From Aspidapion aeneum (lineage: Eukaryota; Arthropoda; Insecta; Coleoptera; Brentidae), in contig OY755042.1 in assembly GCA_963576565.1 (NCBI GenBank), positions 107,313,314 through 107,377,313 of the forward strand: 64,000 bases of DNA, read 5' to 3'. The first letter of the stretch is position 1. Each line of letters begins with the position of its first letter. Position numbers and translations under genes: made by a program. This document shows, piece after piece, positions 36,428 through 49,493 of this stretch. The notes beneath the pieces are model-generated. The model searched no databases, was not told the DNA's origin, and worked only from the letters and a program-made list of their open reading frames with translations.

Positions 36428-38217
36428 GTGTGCGTGTGTGTGTGTGTGTGTATGTGTGTGTGTGTGTGGGTGTGTCTGTGTGTGTGTGTGTGTGTATTTT
36501 TTTTCCGTCCGTAACACGATAGCTTCTAAACCGCTAAACCGATGTTCATAAAATTTTAAGGTAAAATAGTCTTCGACACTAACGAGCTGATTAGTTTTTA
36601 GTCAAAATCCATTAACGCTAATGACTTTTTTAATTTTCAAAAAACTTTAAAAAATGCTAACGTTTTAACGGAGCATCGCATCAATATGCGGTTTACGGAA
36701 TGTAGTAGACTAGATTTTGCTCAATAATTTCTTTTATAACCAAAAACTTCGTAGGAGCATTAGTTTCTGAGATATTTACAAAAATACACTTGTGCTAATA
36801 GGCTAGCTAGGAAGGTATCAGATCCGTCATGGATCCATTTATCTTTAATTCTCATAAATAAAAAAGTTATAGGCCCCTCCCAAAATGCAGACTTTTGAAA
36901 AACCCACTGTAGCTTATAAACTCTATCTAGATGCGGTTGGTATGTTTAAGCTTCTCTTGAAAATCGAGCCTCTCAAGTGGGGGTCACTTTTTTCTTTCTC
37001 TCCTAGAAATATCTGTACGTTTATTTAGGACGCCCTCTTTTTCTGCGCCCTATTGGTTGCCATTCTAGGACCTGCTTTGGTAATCTTTCGTCGTTCATCC
37101 GTTGTACATGGCCGTACCATATCAGTTGCCTTTTAGTGATGTCATTCGTTATGCTTCCCTCTATTCCCATTCTTTGTTTTATGATCTCATTTCTTATGTG
37201 ATCTGTTCTAGATATTTTCATTGATCTTCTTATTGCATCCATTTCGACACTCTTCATTTTTGTTTTGTATTTTTCTGTTACACGACAAGTCTCTATTCCA
37301 TACAACAGCGTGCTTTTCACCATTGTTTCATATATGTTAAATTTTACATTCTTTTTTATCTCTCTGCTCCATAAAATACTGTTAAGACATCCAATAACCT
37401 TTTTTGCTTCTCTTTTCCAGTTCTTTACAGTCTGTTTCTGTCTTATCAAATGTGACACCCAAGTATACATACTCATTGCATGAAGATATTACTTGTCCAT
37501 TGTCTAGTTCTAACTCACTGGATTCGTTTCCAATACATAAGTACTGTGACTTGTCCACGTTCACTGTTAATCCCCACTTTTGGTATTCTTCCATTAACTT
37601 TCTCATTATATACTTTTCTTTATCATTAGCTACAATTACTTGGTCGTCAGCAATCTGTAGTGTGTATATGGTAAATCGGCCGTTAAGTTGTATTCCCATG
37701 CCGTGCACTTTACGTTTCCAGTTTTTTAGAGCTACTGCGATATATATTTTAAAAAGAGTTGGAGTACGTTTATCCGGATGCAATTTATAAGACCCTGTAT
37801 AATTTTGGTTTAAAATTACCTACAATAAATTATAGATTAATTTTTACGTTATAGTAGCTACTTAACACTACCAAAGGTGTGTTACGTACTTCCCCGTGGT
37901 TTATGTTCTATACATAAGTACTTACGAGTAAGTAGTTCTGAGTTGACATATTACCGTATCCTGGATCTTGATAGATAGGTATGTACCGAGCATAATATTT
38001 TATCAGCGTTTAACATTCATTAATTTTTAAAATTTATTATTATTCGCCTATATGCTCGAAAAGGTTAAATGAATTCAAGCATAGCGAAAATACTAAAATT
38101 AATATAGCTTTTATTTATAATGGTTCTTAATATTAAGATTAATTTTTATAATTTTTTTAAAGCTTTATTCAAAGCTCATTAGAAAAAAAAAGGCGGCTAA
38201 CTTTTGCTTTTTTTTAC

Positions 38218-38269
<52 letters not shown>

Positions 38270-41200
38270 CGGTTTCACAACGTTCTACGTCTTCCGATAC
38301 CCAATCTCCACTCGTTTCTGTTTGCCCATAATTCATCATCTAGGCCTCTTATTCTTATTTCACTGTCTATTCCTTCTCTCCAGCCTCCCCCTGGCCGTCC
38401 TCGCTTTCTTCGGCCAGCTGGTTTCCATTGCAGTATTTACTTTCATCATTTTATTAATTTATTATTAGCATTGTTTGATTAGCGTTATTAGGGACTTATT
38501 GCAATAAAGCCAGGCAGTAATTATACCGAGCACTATTCTGACAGTTTTCTATTGAAAACTGGCAGTTGATCTTTCAAAATTGACATACCAAAGTCGAATT
38601 TATAAATCCAGTCGTTTCTTTTCCATCAATAATGGCGGAACTATTAATTCCGGCTCTTATACTACACAAAGGCCTAATTTTGAAGGAAGACAGCTGTTTT
38701 TATAATGCAAAACTGTCAGAATAGTGCCCGGCACTATTACTGCCTGGCAATAAGTCCCTATTAAATACGGTGGTGGTGAAAATAAGTGCCCTAAAACTGT
38801 ATGAAAATCTGATCCTGCTTCAACTATAAAGAAACTAGAGGTATATTTTGAGTTTCGTGCAAGCAGATCTTGTAGTGACAATGTTTTTTGTCTTAAACAA
38901 GTAATTGAGAAAAGGAGTGCCAGAAATATGGAGACTCATGTTACCTTTGTAAACAAAAAGCAAATGATACCGTTCCAGTAGAAAAATTATGGACAGTGTT
39001 AGAGCAAACTAATATCAATCATATATACATAAAAGCAATAAAAGAACTATACAGAGGGTCAAAATCTAGTGGAAGTAGAAAACGACTTTCAAAAGAATTC
39101 CTGGTAACGAAAGGCTTAAGGCTGTTGTATGGAAAAGAGACTTATCGCGTAACCGAAAAATATATAACAAAAATGGAAAGTGTCGAAATGGATGCAATAG
39201 GAAAATGTTTGAGAATATCTAGAACAGATATAAGAAATGAGACCATAAAAGAAAGAATGGGAATCGAGGGAAGCATAATGGATGACATCACTAAAAGACA
39301 ACTGATACGGTACGGCCATGTACAACGGATGAAGGATGGAAGATTACCAAAGCAGGTCCTAGAATGGCAACCAATAGGGCGCAGAAAAGAGGGCGTCCTA
39401 AACTGGAGTGACATTATTCAATCCAAAGAGTAAAAAAACCTGACAGAAGATGATTGTCAGGATCGAAGGAGGTGGAGAATAGGCGTTGGACAACGTAGAA
39501 AAACGTTCTAAACCATTGAGTTATCTAAGGCCCTGAAATGTTCTAAACCGACATAGTTGTAGTATATTAAAAACTTCAATCTATTTCCATTCAATAGTTT
39601 AATTTTTCGCATAAAATATATAATGCCTTTTTGGCAGGTTTAAAAAAAAGGCACAACAAAACTTTTTTCTTTGTGATTTTAGACAAAAACGACTAGTACG
39701 AAGGATAGATGAGATATATATTTTTAGCTCACACATATACTATACCATAGTAGTGTGAGCTATAGTGATCCTAATTTTTTCGAGAAAAAAAAAGTTGCTC
39801 TGATTTCAAAAATTTTTATATATCTTTGCGTTTCAGATGATTTTGAAACTTTTGTTGCGCCGTCTGTCTGTCTGTCTGTCTGTCTGTATAACTGTATGTC
39901 TGTCTGTAACGACCAACGCGCATATAACTCAAAAACCGCTTGGCCGATTTTAGTGAAATTTGGTACCTAGACTGGGTCTTGGGTCGAGATGGTCCTATTT
40001 AAAAATAAACAAAATCAACCGAACACAAACCAAATAAAAGGGTGGGGGTAGATTTCAAAAATTAGAGTTTATGTGAAAATATTGCGTGTGTGATATCAAA
40101 CGAAAGGTAATTGAGTCTGCAGTTAAACAAAATACATTTTAATTTATTTAAAAAAAAGGATGGGGGTATATTTTAAAAATTAGTTTAAGTGAAAATATGG
40201 CGTGTGTGATATCAAACGAAAGGTAATTGAGTCCGGAGTTTAACAAAATACATTTTAGTTTTTGTTTTTTTTAGGGTGGGGGTAGATTTCAAAAATTTGA
40301 GTTTAAGTCAAAACATGGCTTGTGTGGTATCAAACAAAAGGTAATTTCGTCTGGAGTTGAATAAAATGTATTTCTGTTTTTAGTTATATTAGCTTACACG
40401 TACACTATAACTATAGTACCTAATGTGAGCTTAGGGGCCCATATATTGGCAGGGGTAGGGGACGATTCGCCGCAGCCGATTCGGCGCGGGACAATTCGCC
40501 GCGGGGACAATTCGCCGCGAGATTTTTTATTTTATGATGTTACCATTGGCAATTGTTTAAACAGTTTTATTTAGCTTGACCTCATATAATATATTTGTTT
40601 ATTTGTTTGATCATAACTTTTTTGAAACTTTTCCAACTAGGTATTTGGGGTTAGTATACAATTCAACAATTTTTTCTATTAGAAAAATAAATAAAATGGC
40701 GGATCCAAAATGGCGGATTTTCCCATTTATGAACCGATTTGCATCAAACTCGGAACTTTGAGATCTTTCAGGTCGCTAATTATTATTTTTAACTTAATTT
40801 TAAAAAAAATCAAAGTGGCGGTTCCACAATGGCGCACTTTCTTATTTATAAACCGATTTGCCTCAAACTTGAAGCATCGCGGCGCCTAAGGTAACAATAC
40901 AATTTTTGATTTAAATTTTAAAACCTGAAAATGGCGGGTTCCTCGGAGCCTAGGCCCCCCAAGCCTAAGATTTTTTTAGATATTTTTCACATATTGCATG
41001 AATAAAAAGATTAAAGAGTATAAAATTCGCCATCATGAGACCCCCCCCCCCCCAGGAGAAATCAGCCCCCCCCTTTTGAGGCAAATCGGTTTATAAACAA
41101 GAAAGTGCGCCATTGTGGAACTGCCATTTTGACTTTTTTAAATTTTAGTTAAAAATAATAATCAGCAACCTGAACGATCTCAAAGTTCCGAGTTTGATGC

Positions 41201-44200
41201 AAATCGGTTCATAAATGGGAAAATACGCCATTTTCATTTTTTTAAATTTAAGTCAAAAATTGTATTAAGTTACCCTAACGCCGTGATGTTTCAAGTTTGA
41301 GGCAAATCGTTTCATAAACAGGAAAATTCGCCATTTTATTTATTTTTCTAATAAAAAAAAAAGTTAAATTGTATTATACTAACCACCAAATAACTAGTTG
41401 GAAAAGTTTGAAAAAGTCAAGCTAAAGAAAACTGTTTAAACAATTGCCAATGGTAATATCATGAAACAAAGATCTCGCGGCGAATTGTCCCCGCGGCGAA
41501 TCGGCCAGCGGCGAATTGTCCCGCGGCGAATTGGCTGCGGCGAATCGGCCGCGGCGAATTGTCCCATCCCCATTGGCAGAGTATTTTAAAAGTGATTGTT
41601 TAAAAATGCTTTAACTTTGCCCTAAATTTGCGAAACTGGATGATTGATCCTAAATAGATGGAAAGTCCCAGTATAATTTTTTTTTCAAAAAGAATTGAAA
41701 TTTTTTGTTGCTATTATGCGCTAATAAATAAATTTAAAATTGAAGGTGAAATTTTTTATTTGTTTGCAACATGATTCAATAATAATAAAAATTTATCAAA
41801 ATCTAAACTAAGTGTAAATAATACTATTTTAGCATTAATTTAGCAAACTTTGAATTATTAATTTTTTGGTTTACAAAAAATAAAGAATCTATTTTTAAAC
41901 GTATTAATTACAATAAACCTACCTCTCCTAATAGATTGCTCAAAATCAATTTATTTTAAGTATAGAATTATATCAATAGGTGTCACGATATCTTATTTCA
42001 ATGTCAAGAATTAATCAACTATTAATAAACCATAACGGAAGAAAACTACATGAATGAAATTAATAGAATATTGTTAAAAGACTCATCGATTAAATAACTT
42101 ACATATAAATATATATTATATATAAATATAATTCTGGGCTTGAGATATTTGCTGAGACATAATATATCTGTCTGCATAGTGAGCTCAAATTTTGCATCAA
42201 ACCCGAGGCTACCGTGACTGCTACTGCAATTCGGCAGTTGGCCTGTTTTGAGTAAATGTCCATGTTTCATATTTCCTTTTTAGACATCATCACCATTCAT
42301 CGTTCCTTAACACTGGTAACGCTCGTACTGGAGAGTGCAACAAGGCCAAAACTTCTAGTATAACCCCCTTTTGAACATTCGTCCATAAACTTCTTTTTCT
42401 TTTGGTCTTTTGACTTTTTCCTCGCAATATCCCTTTCAATTTATTCTATTTTTCTGGGCCTAAACTATTTGCTGAGACCTATTATATCTGTCTCCGTAGT
42501 GACGTCAAATTTTGCCTCAAACCCGAGGCTACCGTAACTGATACTGCAATTCGGCAGTTAGTCTGTTTGCAGTAAATGTTGTTGTTTCATATTTCCTTTT
42601 CAGACATCATTATCACCATTCATAGTCCCTTAACACTGGTAACGGTGTTATTGAGGACTGTCCAACAGGACCAAAACTCTCGGGTAGTATACGAGCTACT
42701 AATATCCCCTTTTTGAGGATTCGACCACAAACTTTCTTTATCTTTTGGTCTTTTGAGTCCTCGCAATATTCCTTTCAGTTTATTTTATAATTCTGAGCTT
42801 GAGATATTTGCTGACACCTATTATATATGTCTCCGTAGTGACGTCAAATTTTGCCGCAAACCCGAGGCTACCGTGACTGATACGCAATTCGGCAGTTGGT
42901 TTGTTTGCAGTAAATGTTCGTGTTTTGTATTTCCTATTCAGACATCATCATCACCATAGTCCCTTAACACTGGTAACGGTCTTATTGAGGATTGTCAAAC
43001 AGGACCAAAACTCTCGGGTAGTATACGAGCTACTAATATCCTCTTTTTGAGGATTCGACCACAAACTTTCTTTTTCTTTTGGTCTTTTGATTGGGTCCTC
43101 GCAATATCCCTTTCAGTTTATTTTATAATTCTGAGCTTGAGATATTTGCTGAGACCTATTATATCTGTCTCCGTAGTGACGTCAAATTTTGCCTCAATCC
43201 CGAGACTACCGTGACTGATACTGCAATTTGGCACTTGGTCTGTTTGCAGTAAATGTTGACGTTTCATATTTCCTTTTCAGACATCATCATCACCATTCAT
43301 AGTCCCTTAACACTGGTAACGGTCTTATTGAGGACTGTCCAACAGGACCAAAACTCCCGGGTAGTATACGAGCTACTAATATCCCCTTTTTGAGGATTCG
43401 ACCACAAACTTTCTTTTTCTTTTGGTGTTTTGATTGGATCCTCGCAATATCCCTTTCAGTTTATTTTATAATTCTGAGCTTGAGATATTTGCTGAGACCT
43501 ATTATATCTGTCTCCGTAGTGACGTCAAATTTTGCCTCAATCCCGAGACTACCGTTACTGATACTGCAATTTGGCACTTGGTCTGTTTGCAGTAAATGTT
43601 GTTGTTTTATATTTCCTTTTCAGACATCATCATCACCATTCATAGTCCCTTAACACTGGTAACGGTCTTATTGAGGACTGTCCAACAGGACCAAAACTCT
43701 CGGGTAGTAATACGAGCTAATAATATCCCCTTTTTGAGGATTCGACTACAAACATTCTTTTTCTTTTGGTTTTTGACTGTGTTCTACCAATATTCCTTTT
43801 AATTTATTTTATAATTCTGAGCTTAAGATATTTGCTGAGACCTATTATATCTGTCTCCGTAGTGACATCAAATTTTGCTTCAATCCCTAGACTACCGTAA
43901 CTGATACTGCAATTCGGCAGTTGGTCTGTTTGCAGTAAATGTCCACGTTTTATATTTCCTTTTCTGACATCATCATCACCATTATTCTGGTCTTTTAACC
44001 ATATCCTCGCACTTTCCCTTTCAATTTATTTTATAATTCTGGGCTTGAGATATTTGCTGAGACCTATTATATCTGTCTTCGTAGTGACGTCAAATTTTGC
44101 CTCAATCTCGAGACTACCGTGACTGATACTGCAATTCGGCAGTTGGTCTGTTTTCAATAAAAGTACACGTTTCATATTTCCTTTTCTAACATCATCATCA

Positions 44201-47200
44201 CCATTTATTGTCCGATAACACTGTTTACGCTCGTACTGGGAAGTGCCCAACAAGACCGAAACTGGTAGTATAGGAGTTACTAATATCCCCCTTTTGAGGA
44301 TTCGCTTACAAACTTTATTTTTCTCTTGGTCTTTTGACTGTGTCCTCGCAATATCCCTTTCAATTTATTTTATAATTCTGGGCTTGAGATATTTGCTGGG
44401 ACCTATTATATCTGTCTCTGTAGTCAAATTTTGCCTCAATCCCGAGACTACCGTGACTGATACTGCAATTCGGCACTTGGTCTGTTTGCAGTAAATGTCG
44501 ACGTTTCATATTTCCTTTTCAGACATCATCATCACCATTCATAGTCCCTTAACACTGGTAACGGTCTTATTGAGGACTGTCCAACAGGACCAAAACTGTC
44601 GGGTAGTATACGAGCTAATAATATCCCCTTTTTGAGGATTCGACCACAAACAATATTTTTCTTTTGGTATTTTGACTGTGTCCTAGCAATATTCCTTTCA
44701 ACTTAACTAGATTTGCGCTGCCTTATACCCAAAAATACACTTCTTTGTTCTTTGTCTTACAACAAACCTTGATACGTACCGCTTTATCACGGGTAAATGA
44801 AAAATAAAAAAATTGAAATCATTAGCATTCAACACGCAGGCAAAATCATAGCAACATAATGATGAAATCCCCTTCAACATTAATCACCTGTGAACTCTTT
44901 AAGTTAAATAGGAAACAAATAAGACAGGTTTTTTTTGTCACACACCATGTTTATTTTATTACAATCTAGTCCATAAGACTAATCGGCAATTCTTAGTTTA
45001 CTAGAAAAGTTAATTTTAAACCTATAAACCACTTGCAAGTTAGTGATTTTTTTTTCTAGGAAAAACGTATTGGTTTCCTTATTAATTATGACGTTGTTTG
45101 ATGGAGATTACATTAAACAACGATTATGAATAACAAAGAAAATACTATAAACAACAAGTAAAATTAAAGAAAGAAAAATAAGAAAAAAAAAATCGTCTGT
45201 CGGTCGGGACTCGAACCCGGAATCTCTTGCTCTGTACGCAAACGCTCTAAACATTGAACCACCGAAGCCATACATAAATTTTCGGAAAACTTTCATCTAT
45301 GCAGGTGTGCGGTGTCTCAATACAAGAACGAGAAACTCTCAGGGTATCAACTCGATCAAGTCATCAAACTGATCTCTATCATTCTTCCTTCCCACTGTCA
45401 TTTTTATATAAGTATAGACGTTTCAAGAATAGATTGTAAATCAATAATTCATATTGCCTTATTTGGTCATGAAACACAGCGGCGAACTATGATTGGTTGA
45501 AATCTTGATTTGCAACTTTTGACAAAATATTAGAAAAATCGAAAATTTTAATTTATTGTCTTGCACTAAGGTCACTGATGCCCATATTTTTATTTTTAAT
45601 ATTTTTTCTGAAAGCCTCTTCCTAATTTCTGAACAGTAGTAAAATATTTTTTTCGAAGTACGAATTTTTGTAGGAAAAATTATAAATCATATATGGATGA
45701 TTCTACAAAAATGGTGCTGTGGAGTGGGAATGCATATTTTTCAAACACAGACTGCAAATGAAGCATAGTTTTAGTTATAAGATTTAAAATGAAATGTTTT
45801 CTTTATGGAACATTTGAGTTTAATGTATAAAACAAAATTGCAAGTTTATAATTTTTTTTATTACAAAGCAAATACCTCATTTTTCTGGTGTAGTCCCAAA
45901 CTAAATATTAAAAACTCAGATTGAAAAAATATCCTAATAAATAATATTTAACCAAGCCTTAACTATTTATCAAAAAATTGATAAAACTTAAGTTTGCAGT
46001 CATATTTTTAAAAATCCAAATTTACATTTTCTCCGGAAAATTTTACAATTTTAAACGTGCTCCATTTTTAATAACACAATATTTGTGAATACCACCGGTT
46101 AATTTCTAGAGAAAGAGACGGCCCTGGATATCTAATTTACTTGTGAGGGTGACAAGTTGTGACAGATAATGTCAACTGTAGTTTGGTTTAAGTTATAGAT
46201 CTTTTTATTTTCGGCAGAAAATTAGTTTTTTTCAGAGAAATCAAAAAGGAACGCTTCAATTATCATTCCTCTGGTAAGTATATATTCGACTGATATCAAT
46301 AGTATAATATTTTTGTTGATTGTTTTAAAATTATAAGTATAGGAACTTTGTTTATATCAAATTTAAGTTAAGTAGTCTAAATAGATTTTGATTTAAATTG
46401 GAAAACCATTAAAAAACTCATTCCTCTGGTACTCATTCCTCTGGAATTTTTATACAATAATTCCTAAAATTCGGGAAAATACATGTTTCTTAGCTTTCAC
46501 CTAATTAGTTACATAAATTTAAAAAAACAAAATTATTTACTGTGCTGTACTGTTATTTAAAGCCAATGACCAAAAATGATATCCATATAGCCCACTTTTG
46601 GTAGAATCATCCATATGTGTTTTCGTCAACACACACCCTGTAGATTTAAGGAATCTCAATATTTTATCAAATTTTTTATCTCGGTACAATCGGTACCTAT
46701 CTATAGAGGAACCAAAAAATAAATTTTTACTAAAATCAAAATTTTTAGGTGCAAAAGGTGGCCGGATTGACATGGAAAGCCTCATAAGTAGCGTTTTATA
46801 AGATTTTTAAAGAATTTTATTTTATAAAAGTAACAAATTTATAAAAATACATAAGTAATAATACCTACACAAATAAAATACTGAGTGATACGTTTCTTTA
46901 AAAAAACCTTTTCACTGGCTTTTTCACTTTATGACTAAAAGTTCAGATGAAAATCAAGTAAATAGTTATACCCAAAAAAAAACTATACAAAAGCGATTTG
47001 AGCAAACATTTAATTTTTATAAACATTAAAACGGAGAGTGAAAAAAAAACCGCTGTCATAACAGTACAGGACTAGGTATTCTAATTAAAAAAATTTTCCA
47101 CAATGGTGTTGGCCGATAAGGTTTTAAACAGTGGAAGGCCAAGGCTCGTTTTGGCCCTTTCATGTGACGCTGCGAATGTCATATACAATGGGGAGGGGGT

Positions 47201-47312
47201 ATCAGAATGAAAAAAAAATATATTTTTTTCTTAAAGCAAAACAACTTAAATGTTTAATAAAATGTATCTTGATTCACACCCCGGGCGCCTCAATAGGACT
47301 GATTGCTTGCCC

Positions 47313-47353
<41 letters not shown>

Positions 47354-49411
47354 AAAAGGCAATAGACAAGATATTGGAGCATCTTTTTTCAAACAAATAT
47401 AAAAAATCGAAGGGGTCACTTTTTCTAAATGGCGATTTTTTAAATTTATTGTCTTGTGTACGAAGGTCACTGATGCGTTTATTTGTCATTTTCTATATTT
47501 GCTCACATACAAAACAACAAATAGACTGAATGGATTAGCCAAACCTTGTTACAATGCATGATAATTGTACTGCTTATGGAATAAAAACTTACCTTTGTCA
47601 TAAATAATTATGACCGGTCTAGATTCGTTCACAATATGTTCAATTCTAGGTCCAGGGAAGGCGTGGTCCAGTGGCAAATAGGCAGCGCCTGCTTTCCAAA
47701 TAGCTAACAAGACCATAACTAAGCTGTCACTCGGTTGCATGTTGACAGCCACAATGTAGTCGCCATCTTGATTTCTAGGCAGGTTGTTTTGAATGATTGT
47801 CTTGTGGATAGCTCTGGCTAGTTGATTGGCGAGTTTATTTATTTGAGCATAACTGCGTTGTCTAGTTTGGTTGTTTTCTGAAATATGGACAGTGTTATAT
47901 CGTTCCCCCAAAACAATCTCAAAAAAAGGACTTTTCAGGAAATGCAAATAACTGATAATTGATTGTTTGTAGTTTGTTTTTTTAAATCATAATACAGGGT
48001 GTAAATAATCTAGTTTTAAAGATGATTGAACAATTTGTTTTTGGCATGCTTGTTCAGAAAAAATGTTTGTTACTGGTAAGAAAATTGTTAACTATATTTT
48101 GTTTACATTAAAAATAAGTAGGAGATTTTTAAAGAAAAAAATGTTAGGGTTTTTGAGTTGTTGTGTCCCAAACAAATAGACAGACACCATCACGAAATTT
48201 TGTAGTTAGGCTTTGTTTGACCCAAATATCTTATTTTAAGTAAAAAATCTCGAGTTAAATTAAAAAAAGTCTTTTTTGACGATCCACATGGATGGATGAC
48301 GGATCCATGACGGATCTGATACCTTCCTAGCTAGCCTATTAGCACACTTCAAGTGAAGTCATGATATCGCACCCCCGCTAAAAAATAGTCACAACTCAAA
48401 AAACATTGTTTTGAGAAAATCGCTGTTAAAGAATTTAGTTCATTAGAGAGATTCATTTTTCACTTACATGACAAATTACGAGTTAACATGTTATTTTATA
48501 TCAACAGGAACCTATTAACTTGATCTAATTGATGCAGTACGTTTCTCAGAAAAAATGATTTTTGTCGTTTTTAGTTAAAAAAAAGACAGAAACCCGATAT
48601 TGTGACACTTTTTGAGAACAAGGCATCATGACGTTGTAAATCAGGATGTCACGCAAAATGGCAAATAATATAAAAAAAGAAAACAAATAAAGAAGAAACT
48701 TTGTATTTATTTTTACGAGTTATAAAATGTTGAATAACAACTGGGAATGTGATTATTCTCTAATAAATTCAAAAGATTTTTTTTTATTCTCCTTAATTCT
48801 AAGTACACTGAACAATTCTAAAAAACAGTCACAATACAAAATACTCTGCCAATATATGGGCCCCTAAGCTCACACTAGGTACTATAGTTATAGTGTACGT
48901 GTGAGCTAATATAACTAAAAACTGAAATATATTTTATTCAACTCCAGACTAAATTACCTTTTGTTTGATACCACACAAGCCATGTTTTGACTTAAACTCA
49001 AATTTTTGAAATCTACCACCACCCTTATAAAAAACAAAAACTAAAATGTATTTTGTTAAACTCCGGACTCAATTACCTTTCGTTTGATATCACACACGCC
49101 ATATTTTCAATTAAACTCTAATTTTTAAAATATACCCCCACCCTTTTTTTAAAATAAATTAAAATGTATTTTGTTCAACTGCAGACTCAATTACCTTTCG
49201 TTTGATATCCAACACGCCATATTTTCACATAAACTCTAATTTTTGAAATCTACCCCCACCCTTTTATTTGGTTTCTGTTCGGTGGATTTTGTTCATTTTT
49301 AAATGGGACCATCTCGACACAAGACCCAGCCTAGGTGCCAAATTTTATTAAAATCGGCCAAGCGGTTTTTGAGTTATGCGCGTTGGTCGTTACAAACAGA
49401 CATACAGACAT

Positions 49412-49442
<31 letters not shown>

Positions 49443-49443
49443 T

Positions 49444-49493
<50 letters not shown>

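Larger units (their letters stand above)
36090..36835 (-). mobile_element. R5 repeat (HINE-like), copy b, with expanded microsatellites
   Basis: Inverted copy of the repeat at 33411-33910. Where that copy has a short CA/CAGA tract, this one has about 28 TTCGG units followed by about 80 GT units. Confidence 0.6.
35940..37797 (+). mobile_element. Tc1-like element copy 2, right arm only, twice interrupted
   Basis: 35940-36010 and 36850-37024 match the right inverted arm of the element at 5242-6793 (CATTCCATAAGAAAA, CCAAAATGCAGACTTTTGAA). The end GACCCTG followed by TA is at 37791-37799. An R5 repeat (36090-36835) and an RTE fragment (37025-37763) split it. The left half is absent. Confidence 0.6.

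Noticed and set aside
36147..36551. Long open frames with FGSVR, CVCV or HTHT repeats
   Set aside because: They are translations of the (TTCGG)n and (GT)n arrays in all frames, not genes.
42132..44710. CRISPR-like array
   Set aside because: Whole ~340-bp units repeat without unique spacers; it is a eukaryotic satellite.
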